Shown: positions 49,901-58,903, counted from the stretch's first letter. The stretch: DNA of 64,000 nt from Oscillospiraceae bacterium (GCA_015068525.1 SVKJ01000005.1:1-64000), one strand, 5' to 3'. The notes: generated from the sequence alone by a model not told the origin. Translations and numbers: made by a program.

Positions 49901-51897
49901 AACCTAATCCTTTCAACTTCTTCTTTAAAACAATTAAGAACATTTTCATTTCTTATGTATCTTTCAAGCATATAATATGAAACTATATATTTTGTATCTT
50001 TATCAAAAGATGAAATTTCACTATTTGTAGTAACAATCTTGTTATCTTTGCATAAAATATCAGCCTCTAAAATATTATAACTGTCATATGGTTTAAGTGT
50101 CAAGTTAAAATCGTAAAAACTTATATTAATATCTTTATCAACAACAATTACTTTTTCGCTTCTTTCACGAATTATTTTACTAAAAAACTCATTGTGTAAA
50201 AATCCCGAAGGAACATACAGTTCTTTAACATTTATTGAATTATTTTCAATGAATTTAATTGCATCTGCACCAAACGCTACATAAACATCAAAAATATTGT
50301 TACATTCTTCTTTTATAAGACTATAATCAAAAGTTCCGTTTTGTAATGATGCATTTATAAATATGCTTTTATCTTTATATGTTATTATACTCTTACCGCT
50401 GTTTTTACCACACATTACATACATAGTTCCATAAGGAAGTATCGCCCTGTCAAGCGGGTAAAAAAGATTAATACATATGTATACTATTATTGATATCGCA
50501 ACTAAACTTTTAAATTTTTTATAGAAATTTATATTTAAAATATATATAAAAAGATAGTATAAACTGATAAAATATATATCTAAACTTAAAGTTTTAAAAT
50601 ATCCAAAAGGAATTTTACTAAAATAGATAATAAACTCAACACAAGCTGATGTTATAAAATCAAGAGGATACCCTAATACTTTTCCCAAGTCAATATATAT
50701 TAATGCCAATAAAACACATATTAGTCCATATATCATTATAAAAGAAACCAATGGAACAACTATTAAATTTGCAAAAACAGATAAAATTGGTAATCCCCTA
50801 AAATAATATAATACAAAAGGTAAAGTAAATACGTTCGCAGACAAAGTTGTTGATATAATATCGCGTATTTTATATGGTATTTTCTTAATTTTACTCATTA
50901 TAGTCTTATGATACATTAAAATTCCCGCAACTGAGGAAAAAGACAATATAAACGCAATATTATGAATATAATATATATTAAACAAAATCATTAATAAAGC
51001 GGTTAGCAACAACAAATATATATCAGACACTTTGTCACGGTCAAAAAGATCTGCAAGTGATAATACACTTGTCATAATAAGTACCCTGACAACCGATGGC
51101 GTAAACCCAATAAATATAGCAATTATAAACGAAACAGGAATTGTAAGTAATGAGGCTGTTTTTCTTCCAATCATAAGCCTTCTCATCAGAAAAAGTAAAA
51201 ATGTAGTAATAATGGAAAAATGCATACCTGATACTACAACAACATGTGTCAAAGAAAGTTTTTTCAAAGAATCACTAAATTCTTCGGTTCTGAGAGTATC
51301 ATCACCTATTAAAACACCTTTTATGAGCATAGAAGTATTATAAGAAAATATATTATCAATTAAATATAACATTTTCTGTTTTACATTGAATATAAATTTC
51401 AAAAGGCCTTTCCCTGATGTAACGATAACATTTTTATCATAAGAAACAACTTTATAGTATATACCCTTAGAATAATAATTTTCTTTATTTGATGATACAG
51501 AATATATATTTCCTTTAAGTTCTATTGTATCATAGCATGAAAAATATGGAGTATCATATAAAGTAACTATCGCTTTCTTGTTATACCCCTTAATTTTTCC
51601 TTCAAAAGTAACTTTATTATTTATATAATCCGGTTCTGATAATACAACAATAGAAACGTTTTGATTTTTTATATCAATATTTTCATATTCAAAAATTGTT
51701 ATACTATTAAAAAAATAATAATATAGTCCACCAGCTACTAATAATAATAAACAAATGATAATCTTCTTATAAGGATATCTTTTCCTGGAGTTTAAAATAA
51801 AAATAAGAACTCCTAAAATAACAATAATAGACGAGCATAAATCGTTAAAAAGTCCAATGAATGCGACACCTATAATAAAGAATAATATGTATAGCAT
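49897..51897 (-). CDS. comEC: ComEC/Rec2-family competence channel
   Basis: Polytopic membrane protein for single-stranded DNA uptake. I start at ATG 51897 (666 residues, AGGA four bases upstream). The GTG at 51939 extends 14 codons upstream but would lie within the terminator of the preceding gene. An N-terminal DUF4131-like part is followed by the Competence domain with LTHVVVVSGMHFSIIT. The C-terminal 200 residues occupy the place of the metallo-beta-lactamase domain but show no HxHxDH motif, so nuclease activity is doubtful. The neighbour order comEC-holA is conserved in the phylum. Confidence 0.88.
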   Translation of the reverse strand: MLYILFFIIGVAFIGLFNDLCSSIIVILGVLIFILNSRKRYPYKKIIICLLLLVAGGLYYYFFNSITIFEYENIDIKNQNVSIVVLSEPDYINNKVTFEGKIKGYNKKAIVTLYDTPYFSCYDTIELKGNIYSVSSNKENYYSKGIYYKVVSYDKNVIVTSGKGLLKFIFNVKQKMLYLIDNIFSYNTSMLIKGVLIGDDTLRTEEFSDSLKKLSLTHVVVVSGMHFSIITTFLLFLMRRLMIGRKTASLLTIPVSFIIAIFIGFTPSVVRVLIMTSVLSLADLFDRDKVSDIYLLLLTALLMILFNIYYIHNIAFILSFSSVAGILMYHKTIMSKIKKIPYKIRDIISTTLSANVFTLPFVLYYFRGLPILSVFANLIVVPLVSFIMIYGLICVLLALIYIDLGKVLGYPLDFITSACVEFIIYFSKIPFGYFKTLSLDIYFISLYYLFIYILNINFYKKFKSLVAISIIVYICINLFYPLDRAILPYGTMYVMCGKNSGKSIITYKDKSIFINASLQNGTFDYSLIKEECNNIFDVYVAFGADAIKFIENNSINVKELYVPSGFLHNEFFSKIIRERSEKVIVVDKDINISFYDFNLTLKPYDSYNILEADILCKDNKIVTTNSEISSFDKDTKYIVSYYMLERYIRNENVLNCFKEEVERIRL

Positions 51898-51906
51898 TTT
51901 CCTACC

Positions 51907-51948
51907 AAAAAACGGATTTTGTATTACTAACTTAAACACAAAATCCGT
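51907..51948 (-). terminator. Intrinsic terminator of the NlpC/P60 gene
   Basis: Perfect 11-bp inverted repeat ACGGATTTTGT / ACAAAATCCGT (arms 51912-51922 and 51938-51948) followed on the minus strand by a T-run (51907-51911). It ends ten bases before the likely comEC ATG. Confidence 0.82.
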
Positions 51949-51974
51949 CTGTCTTTCAATCTAAAAAATATTTT

Positions 51975-52856
51975 CTACAACACTCTTCTTGCAGTATAAT
52001 AATGATTGTTGTAATAACCGGATGTTATAGAATCATACTTTACATAATCACCCGGACTTGAAGCGTGAATCATAACTCCGTCTGCTATATAAATACCAAC
52101 GTGGCTAACCGATCCACCACTTTTAAAGAAAACTAAATCTCCTGCTTGCAAGTTATCTTTTGATACATAATAACCTTCATTAACCTGTGAATAAGATGTT
52201 CTTGTAAGATTTATTCCAAAATGACCATACACATATTTAACAAACCCCGAACAGTCAAAAGAATTCGGACCATTTCCCCCATATACATACGGTTTACCTA
52301 AAAATTGTTTCGCATATTCAACTATATTAGTACCAGAACTATTTGGAGAATACGGCGCTTGTCCCATGGCAACATACTGACTTGAAACATATCCTGTTGT
52401 ATCATTAAAATAAATCTTATACCAACCGTTTGCAACATAATCTATTACCCAGAATTGTGTATATTTGGGAATTTTATGTATTATACCTGCATCGGTATTT
52501 GGTGCAGTTCTAAAATTTAGTATAGAAGCAGTAGAGTATCCCGTTGCTTCAATTGAAACAGGTCTTTCAGCATTTCCTCTGTTTGAGGTATCATTATCCT
52601 GTCTTATACTAAGATATTTTGTAGCGACATATCCTATACGTCCGTTAAAATTAACTTTTGACCACTCACTGTCAACAGTTTCAACAATTTGCATCATTTC
52701 TCCTCTTACAAACTGACCGAGAAGTGTATATCCGGTTCCTGGACCTGAACGAAAATTAAGTACATCTGTATTAACAACACCAATGTTGGCTGCAATTGCT
52801 GACACACTAAACATCAATAATATAGCAGTTGCTATAATTATCTTTTTAATATTCAT
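51975..52856 (-). CDS. Secreted SH3b-NlpC/P60 cell wall hydrolase
   Basis: A 293-residue exported protein with a signal peptide (about residues 1-22, ending SAIAA). Two bacterial SH3 domains follow: residues about 25-85 (VLNFRSGPGTGYTLLGQF) and 105-165 (ILNFRTAPNTDAGIIHKI). The C-terminal NlpC/P60 peptidase has Cys202 in FDCSGFVKYVYG, His252 in VSHVGIYI and His264 in MIHAS. It should cleave cell wall stem peptides between D-Glu and a diamino acid. It is monocistronic, with its own promoter and terminator. Confidence 0.94.
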   Translation of the reverse strand: MNIKKIIIATAILLMFSVSAIAANIGVVNTDVLNFRSGPGTGYTLLGQFVRGEMMQIVETVDSEWSKVNFNGRIGYVATKYLSIRQDNDTSNRGNAERPVSIEATGYSTASILNFRTAPNTDAGIIHKIPKYTQFWVIDYVANGWYKIYFNDTTGYVSSQYVAMGQAPYSPNSSGTNIVEYAKQFLGKPYVYGGNGPNSFDCSGFVKYVYGHFGINLTRTSYSQVNEGYYVSKDNLQAGDLVFFKSGGSVSHVGIYIADGVMIHASSPGDYVKYDSITSGYYNNHYYTARRVL

Positions 52857-52888
52857 ATCAAATGCTCCTCCATCTTAAGTATATTGGT

Positions 52889-52917
52889 ATTATATCATAA
52901 ATAAAACAATAAGTCAA
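52889..52917 (-). promoter_or_regulatory. Promoter of the NlpC/P60 gene
   Basis: On the minus strand TTGACT (52912-52917) and a perfect TATAAT (52889-52894) with 17-base spacing, 32 bases before the start codon, which is preceded by GGAGGAG. Confidence 0.75.
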
Positions 52918-52944
52918 CCTTTCATTTTTGTTAAAAAATACAAA

Positions 52945-52973
52945 AGGAGGATGTTTAAATGTTTTAAGCATCC
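52945..52973 (-). terminator. Weak hairpin after the cysteine hydrolase gene
   Basis: On the minus strand GGATG (52969-52973) pairs with CATCC (52949-52953), extendable past one mismatch, followed by TCCTTTT. It sits nine bases after the stop at 52982. The stem is short, so the call is tentative. Confidence 0.4.
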
Positions 52974-52981
52974 CATTTAGA

Positions 52982-53506
52982 TTATATTACTTCTATATGA
53001 CATGATTTTAAAACATCAATTGCAGAATTATGTTTGGAAACATTGACACCTGCCATACACAGAGAATGAGCTTTAATTTTTACTTCAGGAAAATGGGCTT
53101 TTAATAAAAGTGCGTTTGATATTACGCAAATATCGGTACAAAGCCCTATAAACTCAATTTCCAAATCTTTTAAATCGAAATTTTTTGAAATAATTTCAGG
53201 CAACTTAGTTGAACCAAATGTGTTTTTTTCAATCGTAATATAATTTTTATCATTTAGAGCATTTTGAATTTGTAAGTTAAGTTCCCAACCTCTTGTACCT
53301 TTTATGCAATGTTCAACCGGAAGGTATTTCCCTTCAAGTGTTTCCATATAATTTTCAAAGTGAGTATCTAAAGTTACCAAAATATCTCCATCAAATTCTC
53401 TAATAAGTTTTGCACATGGATTAACAATATTTTCTGCCTCAACTGTACCTAATGCTCCATCAATAAAATCATTTTGCATATCTACAACAACTAAAACTTT
53501 ATTCAT
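52982..53506 (-). CDS. Isochorismatase-family cysteine hydrolase, nicotinamidase-like
   Basis: A 174-residue hydrolase. The ATG at 53506 (AAAGGTG upstream) is preferred over one six codons earlier. The catalytic set is D9 (VVDMQNDF), K94 (IEKNTFGS) and C127 (GLCTDICV). D47 and H49 (LDTHFENY) plus H66 match the metal site of nicotinamidases, so conversion of nicotinamide to nicotinate for PncB (gene at 21783) is the most likely reaction. Other amidase substrates are possible. It starts two bases after the flavodoxin stop. Confidence 0.82.
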   Translation of the reverse strand: MNKVLVVVDMQNDFIDGALGTVEAENIVNPCAKLIREFDGDILVTLDTHFENYMETLEGKYLPVEHCIKGTRGWELNLQIQNALNDKNYITIEKNTFGSTKLPEIISKNFDLKDLEIEFIGLCTDICVISNALLLKAHFPEVKIKAHSLCMAGVNVSKHNSAIDVLKSCHIEVI

Positions 53507-53507
53507 A

Positions 53508-54038
53508 TTATTCACCTTTAACATATTTTATCAGTTCGAATATTGCTTCTTTATCAGAAAAATCTCCGTTTGCATCACATAGTTTAATAAGAAGTTTCTC
53601 CATATCGGTTGGATTTTCCTTTAAACTCATAATTTTTTTTAAGCCCTTTATGGCAGTTCTATGCACTGGAGACAATTCTTCAAGAATCATTTTACCAAGA
53701 AAATTAAAAACCTTAATCTTCCTTGTTTCATCTGTTTTAAAGTTTTTTTCATAAACAAGTTTATCATAATAATCTCTTACATCAAGAGGTGTAATTCCTG
53801 TAGTAAAAACTACTATTTTTTTATCTTTAAACTTATCAAAATTCTTTGTTATAATATAAAGACCGTTTATTATCTCAGCATACAATCCTCCTCCATATAT
53901 TATAACATCATATTTTAATAAAAAATCAACAGTTATATTTTTCATATCAAAAATATCACATTTGAGTTCCTCTGCAATCCATTCTGCATATTTTTTTGTT
54001 GAACCATATTTTGATTTATATACAACAACAGTATTCAT
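53508..54038 (-). CDS. Flavodoxin-domain protein
   Basis: A 176-residue protein with the flavodoxin fold. VVVYKSKYGSTKKYAEWIAE is the FMN phosphate loop; DVIIYGGGLYAEIINGL and VFTTGITP mark the other FMN-contact loops. It resembles HemG/menaquinone-dependent protoporphyrinogen oxidase-like flavodoxins, but no heme genes are nearby, so a general redox role is safer. It lies within the minus-strand run headed by the nitroreductase. Confidence 0.8.
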   Translation of the reverse strand: MNTVVVYKSKYGSTKKYAEWIAEELKCDIFDMKNITVDFLLKYDVIIYGGGLYAEIINGLYIITKNFDKFKDKKIVVFTTGITPLDVRDYYDKLVYEKNFKTDETRKIKVFNFLGKMILEELSPVHRTAIKGLKKIMSLKENPTDMEKLLIKLCDANGDFSDKEAIFELIKYVKGE

Positions 54039-54056
54039 AATTTGATCTCCTTAATA

Positions 54057-55091
54057 TTAATTTACAGTTAATGTATATGATGGACTCAAAACATTTATAA
54101 TAGTTTTTCCGGGATTAATTATCAGTTCGGTTCCATCGGTTTTTCTATAAATGGTATTTGAACTTCTTTTATCTTTTTGCCAGGTTATTTCCTCGTATAA
54201 ACCGTTTGTAAAATAGTATCCTTTACCTTTCCCTACTGTGTTAATATTTCGTCTTGCAGTCCCATCTCCAAGTGCAGTATCATATTTTAATTCTATTATA
54301 ATATTTTTAAATTCCAATATTTTTCCGTTTTGCATTTTATGAGGATTATTACCTATGTACTTTTCATATATTTTTTTATCCTGGTTATATTTATATCCTG
54401 TGGAATAATTACCTGAATATTTAAGATTTATATTAGTAGCAGTATTTTCACTTTCCAAATCAAAATAATCCGAAGAGAATTTAATACTGTTACTATGGGA
54501 AGTTTCAAGAGCGTAGTTTTTCTTTTCTGAAATTTCATTAATATTTTTTATACTGGTATACGCACTGTGCCAATCTCCTTTGAATTTTTGTTCTCTCCAG
54601 AAGATATATCCATCTTCTCCAAGAACACCGTTAATCTTATCAATATTAAAATATGATATATCAGTTATCGCCTTAGGACTCCAACCAAAATGTGTGTATA
54701 TCGCATCATTTTCCATCACATAATCTAAAAAATAATGTCTTGACGAACGGACAGGACCTATTTTTTCAGTTTCAACATTGCGAAATAACGCCATAAATCT
54801 TGTTGCTCCGCCTTCAACAATTAACTCATATATAAGATATGCATCATCCATTCCTGATTGTGGTCTTGCATTGTCATCATCGTTATCTATCATAACGGCA
54901 ACAGGTCTTTTGCTTGTATTAACATATCTATTAAAAAAAGCATCAATTTCTTCCCTGTCTGGATCAATTTTTATTTCTTCAATTTCATCTATTATATCAT
55001 TGGAGGAAACCGGAATTTCTTCTTTTGCACAACCTGAAAAAAATGTAATTAAAAAAATGAATACAATAATAAAATTCAATACTTTATTCAT
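54057..55091 (-). CDS. YerB-like lipoprotein (DUF3048)
   Basis: A 344-residue lipoprotein. The ATG at 55091 has GGAGG five bases upstream; an earlier ATG does not. The signal peptide ends FFSGC, giving lipidation at Cys 21 or so. The DUF3048 core is seen in RPVAVMIDNDDDNARPQSGM, EGGATRFMALF, and KIGPVRSSRHYFLDYV. The extracellular function of this family is not established. It lies between galM and the flavodoxin gene with gaps under 20 bases. Confidence 0.85.
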   Translation of the reverse strand: MNKVLNFIIVFIFLITFFSGCAKEEIPVSSNDIIDEIEEIKIDPDREEIDAFFNRYVNTSKRPVAVMIDNDDDNARPQSGMDDAYLIYELIVEGGATRFMALFRNVETEKIGPVRSSRHYFLDYVMENDAIYTHFGWSPKAITDISYFNIDKINGVLGEDGYIFWREQKFKGDWHSAYTSIKNINEISEKKNYALETSHSNSIKFSSDYFDLESENTATNINLKYSGNYSTGYKYNQDKKIYEKYIGNNPHKMQNGKILEFKNIIIELKYDTALGDGTARRNINTVGKGKGYYFTNGLYEEITWQKDKRSSNTIYRKTDGTELIINPGKTIINVLSPSYTLTVN

Positions 55092-55108
55092 ACGTTCCTC
55101 CATATTTT

Positions 55109-56137
55109 TTATCCTTCAAATTTGTATTCTGTGGTAGAATCAAATTTTTCATTACATTTAAGTATTCCGTTCGGATAGTGATTGTATTTAAGTCCATTAG
55201 GAAAAGTTTGTGTTTCAAGGCATATTGCCCCATGCTTAGTGTAAATGTTTTTTCCTTTACACACTCTTTTGGTATCTATAACGTTACCTGTGTATATTTG
55301 AACGGCAGGTCTGTCAGTATATATATCCATTTCAATATTTGAAATATCTCCCTTAAGTTTGGCAACCAATCTATATCCGTTTTCATTTAATGAAAAATTG
55401 TGATCTATTCCTTCAAACATCCTTATTTGTTCACAATCTGAATTAAAACTTTCTTTCAATGTTTTAGGAATAGAAAAATCAAATGGAGTATCTTTAACAC
55501 TCAATACTTCTCCAAACGGTATACATTCTGAAGTATTAGGTGTATAAAAATCTGAGTTCAGCCATAATGTGTGATTATCAATCGCACCTGCAGAGTGACC
55601 ATTTAAATTAAAGTAACTGTGATTTGTTAAATTCATAACTGTATCTTTATCACATAAAGCTTCGTAATGTATTTTTAAAGAATTTTCTTTAGTAAGAGTG
55701 TATGTTACCTTAATATTAGCATTTCCAGGAAATCCTTCTTCACCATCAGGGCTTGTAAGTTCCAGTATAAGCGACGGTTCATCGGAATCAACCGTTGTTG
55801 CACTCCAGACTTTTTTATCAAAACCTGATTTACCTCCATGAAGATTATTTCTTCCGTCATTATTATATAGTTTGTATACTTTTCCTGATAGTTCAAATTC
55901 AGAATTTTCTATACGATTAGAGTTTCTGCCTATTAATGCACCAAAATATCCATCATTATCAAGATAGTCTTCTAAATTATCTCTGCCAAGAACGACGTCA
56001 ATTCCTTTATAGACAAGGCTTTTTATTATTCCACCATAATTAAATATTTCAGCAACAAGTCCGTTTTCGTTATTTAAAGTAAATAAAAAAACTTCATTGC
56101 CATCTATACTGGATATTTTTGTTTTCGTAATACTCAT
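55109..56137 (-). CDS. galM: Aldose 1-epimerase
   Basis: Mutarotase that interconverts alpha and beta anomers of hexoses. The 342-residue protein starts at ATG 56137 (GAGGAG upstream), five codons inside the longest frame. Motifs include NYGGIIKSLVYKG, GRNSNRIENSEFELSGK (substrate Asn/Arg), the catalytic His in TNHSYFNLNGH and the catalytic Glu region CLETQTFPN. No other sugar genes are nearby, so the physiological sugar is unclear. Confidence 0.93.
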   Translation of the reverse strand: MSITKTKISSIDGNEVFLFTLNNENGLVAEIFNYGGIIKSLVYKGIDVVLGRDNLEDYLDNDGYFGALIGRNSNRIENSEFELSGKVYKLYNNDGRNNLHGGKSGFDKKVWSATTVDSDEPSLILELTSPDGEEGFPGNANIKVTYTLTKENSLKIHYEALCDKDTVMNLTNHSYFNLNGHSAGAIDNHTLWLNSDFYTPNTSECIPFGEVLSVKDTPFDFSIPKTLKESFNSDCEQIRMFEGIDHNFSLNENGYRLVAKLKGDISNIEMDIYTDRPAVQIYTGNVIDTKRVCKGKNIYTKHGAICLETQTFPNGLKYNHYPNGILKCNEKFDSTTEYKFEG

Positions 56138-56148
56138 AAAATTTCTCC

Positions 56149-56682
56149 TCATAATTTTACTACTGTATATTCATGGGCTGTTGCCGGTATAATTTTTTCT
56201 ATCATATCTTTGGTTTTTATTTTAAGGCTTGATGTATTAACCAAAGGATGACATCCGATATATTGGTCATTGAGAATATCCTCGTCAATTAGAAGTTTCA
56301 CATTAAACTCTTTATCATTAATAAGACCTAAAACGCTAACCGAACCAGGTAGAACATCAAGATATTTTTCCATATATAAACTATCGGCAAAAGATAACCT
56401 TGCAGAGCCTATTTGTTTTGATAAATCTTTAGTTAAAAAAGGCTTGTCCCCTGGAAGAAGCAAAAGATAAAAATTTGTTTTCTGCCTGTTACATAAAAAC
56501 AGATTTTTACAAATTTTACAATCAAGTACTGTTTCAATATCTTTGCACAAATCCATTGTATCAGCAGAATTATGGTCAACTCTTAAATATTCAATATTTA
56601 ATTTATCTAAAAATTCATATACCTTTATTTCTTTTTCTAATCTGCCATTTAAATCACAAGGCATCCCTTTAAATAATTCCAT
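56149..56682 (-). CDS. YbaK/ProX-type prolyl-tRNA editing protein
   Basis: A 177-residue free-standing editing domain like PrdX/ProXp, which deacylates mischarged tRNA(Pro). Visible are the N-terminal helix (KEIKVYEFLDKLNIEYLRVDHNSADTMDLC), KNLFLCNRQKTNFYLLLLPGDK with the conserved Lys-Asn region, and PGSVSVLGLINDKE. GCHPLVNTSSLKI follows. It lies 11 bases before galM in a co-directional run. Confidence 0.85.
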   Translation of the reverse strand: MELFKGMPCDLNGRLEKEIKVYEFLDKLNIEYLRVDHNSADTMDLCKDIETVLDCKICKNLFLCNRQKTNFYLLLLPGDKPFLTKDLSKQIGSARLSFADSLYMEKYLDVLPGSVSVLGLINDKEFNVKLLIDEDILNDQYIGCHPLVNTSSLKIKTKDMIEKIIPATAHEYTVVKL

Positions 56683-56687
56683 ATAAA

Positions 56688-57569
56688 CTAATTCCTTTTT
56701 ATTATTTGATTTTTAATTTCCAATATTTCCTGTTCGTTTTCTAAAATTTTCTGACCTATAACAACTATTCCAAGTTCTTTGTCGTCGTAAAAAGCAATAA
56801 GATATTTTTTTATTTCATCAGTTTTAAAGTTTTTTACATCATACAAGGTTAATTTCATTGTATGAGGCGTAGCAGTATAATGACTTAACTGAGGTCCAAT
56901 AATATTTTTAAGTATTTCGTAATCATCAGTATTAAACAAATTGTCAAGTTTAATATCACACGAAATGGCACTGTTTGTTACAATTTCGTAGTCATTCCCT
57001 AAAAATTTAAAAATTTCAGAAAGCAATTCACTAAGTGAATTTTCAAATTTAATCTTTAAAACTTCATCGTAATAGTCTTCAAATAAATCAATATTTTTTG
57101 TCGCATTATTTATGTATTCAGGCTTAAAAATTTCCATGCCTTTTCGTTCGTAAAGGAAATTTCTGCTGTAATAAACACCCGAAAAGGCAGTTCCGGAATA
57201 ATTATCAAAAAATAAATATGTAATTTCTTCCAAATCATCTATAAGAGAAAATATTAAAGCAACATTTTTATTAAGATTTAGGTAATCTATATTTCTGTAA
57301 TTCGACCTGTCATATACTTTAAAAGAAATAGTTAGTCTTATAGGGAATGTATTTTCATCAACTGAAATATCCTCTGCTTTATAAGAAGAAAAATTTGTTA
57401 TATCTACAATTTGCCCGACCACTTCAATATTTTCAAGTTTAGTATTTCTATATGAATAAATTTCTTCTAAGCCTGTTTTAGCACTGTTATAATATTTAGC
57501 AGAGATAAAAAAAGCAAAGATTAGTCCAATAATTATAATCGGAATAAAAATATATAATAATTTTTTCAT
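56688..57569 (-). CDS. Membrane-anchored protein of unknown function
   Basis: A 293-residue protein with one N-terminal membrane segment (IFIPIIIIGLIFAFFISAKYY, about residues 6-26) and a mixed alpha/beta exterior portion. I recognise no family. It contains no Cys-rich or catalytic pattern. It starts after GAGGGG, ends five bases before the YbaK-like gene, and lies 18 bases after a zinc-ribbon gene, so it probably shares their transcript. Confidence 0.6.
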   Translation of the reverse strand: MKKLLYIFIPIIIIGLIFAFFISAKYYNSAKTGLEEIYSYRNTKLENIEVVGQIVDITNFSSYKAEDISVDENTFPIRLTISFKVYDRSNYRNIDYLNLNKNVALIFSLIDDLEEITYLFFDNYSGTAFSGVYYSRNFLYERKGMEIFKPEYINNATKNIDLFEDYYDEVLKIKFENSLSELLSEIFKFLGNDYEIVTNSAISCDIKLDNLFNTDDYEILKNIIGPQLSHYTATPHTMKLTLYDVKNFKTDEIKKYLIAFYDDKELGIVVIGQKILENEQEILEIKNQIIKRN

Positions 57570-57587
57570 ATAAATACCCCTCTTTAC

Positions 57588-57869
57588 TTAATAAACATAC
57601 TTACAAAACGGACATTTGGGGTAATCACAATCATGTAGTTTCCCGCACTCAGGACATTTAACCTGTGCAATTTTACTGTCTGAACTTTCGTTTGCATGAT
57701 AAAATTCAATCTTTCCACATTCCGGGCAAGAAAAAATATCAACATTCATTGAGCCTGCAAGCAAATTAGGTAAATCACCTAAAATCCATCCTGTTTCACC
57801 AAGTTGTATCTTCTTTTGGCCACTGTATTTCATTTTATTATTACATCTTAAACAAATAAGTTCTTTCAT
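57588..57869 (-). CDS. Zinc-ribbon protein of unknown function
   Basis: A 93-residue protein with four Cys pairs: CLRC (6-9), CPEC near 53-56, CPEC near 74-77 and CPFC near 87-90. The central stretch KKIQLGETGWILGDLPNLLAG recalls small Firmicutes zinc-ribbon proteins of unknown role. The pattern suggests two zinc sites. It is the middle gene of a set of small hypothetical genes. Confidence 0.6.
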   Translation of the reverse strand: MKELICLRCNNKMKYSGQKKIQLGETGWILGDLPNLLAGSMNVDIFSCPECGKIEFYHANESSDSKIAQVKCPECGKLHDCDYPKCPFCKYVY

Positions 57870-57905
57870 ATTCTACTCCATTAATGTTTTTATAAAAAAT
57901 TTATC

Positions 57906-58175
57906 TTAATTAACTTCTTTACCACATTCAGGACAGTATTTTGGCATTTCTACTACAAGTCGTATATCTTCAATTCCTGATATAGTTAAAAATGAGTGTG
58001 AACAATATGGACATCTGCAAAAAATAAAAATCTGCAGATAAGATATACCTAATAATATAAATCCAGCAATTTTAACTATAGATGTATATTCCTCAACAAA
58101 AAATCCAATACAAATTATTATAACTGAAATTGCAGTACCTATTATCCATGCTATTCTGCTTTTTTCGTGTTTCAA
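57906..58175 (-). CDS. Small membrane protein with C-terminal zinc ribbon
   Basis: About 89 residues. A TTG start at 58175 is proposed because AGAGGGTG lies at normal spacing to it; a GTG three codons earlier is too close to that site. Two membrane segments (IAWIIGTAISVIIICIGFF and VKIAGFILLGISYLQIFIF) are followed by CRCPYC and CPECGKEVN, probably a four-Cys zinc knuckle. Family unknown. It is 21 bases downstream of a 53-residue membrane protein gene. Confidence 0.55.
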   Translation of the reverse strand: MKHEKSRIAWIIGTAISVIIICIGFFVEEYTSIVKIAGFILLGISYLQIFIFCRCPYCSHSFLTISGIEDIRLVVEMPKYCPECGKEVN

Positions 58176-58196
58176 AGCACACACCCTCTTTTTATA

Positions 58197-58358
58197 TTAC
58201 TTATTCTTCTCATTAAAATAAATGATAAATGCTCCCATAACGGCAATAGCAACAATAGAACCTACTTCTGAAAACCCATTCATTTCATCATATCCAAAAG
58301 CAGTCCCAAATAACCCTAAAACAAGCGTAACTATCAATGCTAAAAATGCTTTTCCCAT
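58197..58358 (-). CDS. 53-residue membrane protein
   Basis: Short frame starting ATG at 58358 with GAGGTGG ten bases upstream and ending TAA at 58197-58199. The product begins MGKAFLALIVTLVLGLFG and has two hydrophobic segments (residues about 3-22 and 31-48) separated by GYDEMNGFSE. The good ribosome binding site, in-register neighbours and low gap sizes support a real gene. Function unknown. Confidence 0.6.
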   Translation of the reverse strand: MGKAFLALIVTLVLGLFGTAFGYDEMNGFSEVGSIVAIAVMGAFIIYFNEKNK

Positions 58359-58384
58359 TTTATTTACCACCTCATAAAAATAGT

Positions 58385-58903
58385 TTAAAATGTATCATAT
58401 ATTACAGTTTCGTTAATAGGACGATTCTTTATATGAAACTCATGAGGTACCGATGTATCAGACGGATAACCTAACATCAAAAGAGCCAAAGGTTTTATAT
58501 TGTCCGGAATATTAAACTCTGATTTAATGGCTGACGGATCAAAATGCATTACCCAGCAACAACCGACTCCGATATTATGTGCCTCAAGCATCATATGTGT
58601 AGCAACAATGGCAGCATCAACAGGTGCTGAAATCGCATCATCATATTTCCTTTTCCAAGTTTCATCTTCATTATAACATACAAGCATTGCGCATGGTGCG
58701 TCAAAATGACACTTTGTGCATTTTTTGAGTTTTTCAATTGTATTATCAGTATTCAATACAAGTATTCTTTGCGGTTGAAAATTACAACCTGTCGGCGCTT
58801 TGTGTGATGCATTTAAAATTTTGGTAATACATTCGTTTGACAAATGTTCAGGTTTAAATTGTCTTACAGAGTATCTTTCTTCAATAAGTTTTTCAAATTC
58901 CAT
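58385..58903 (-). CDS. Nitroreductase-family flavoprotein
   Basis: A 172-residue FMN oxidoreductase. Family features are EERYSVRQFKPEHLS at the N-terminus, ASHKAPTGCNFQPQRILV, the central SAPVDAAIVATHMMLEAHNIGVGCCWV, and the C-terminal LALLMLGYPSD. Several Cys residues (CTKCHFDAPC) are unusual for the family. It heads a ten-gene minus-strand run and shares a promoter region with copA. Confidence 0.88.
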   Translation of the reverse strand: MEFEKLIEERYSVRQFKPEHLSNECITKILNASHKAPTGCNFQPQRILVLNTDNTIEKLKKCTKCHFDAPCAMLVCYNEDETWKRKYDDAISAPVDAAIVATHMMLEAHNIGVGCCWVMHFDPSAIKSEFNIPDNIKPLALLMLGYPSDTSVPHEFHIKNRPINETVIYDTF

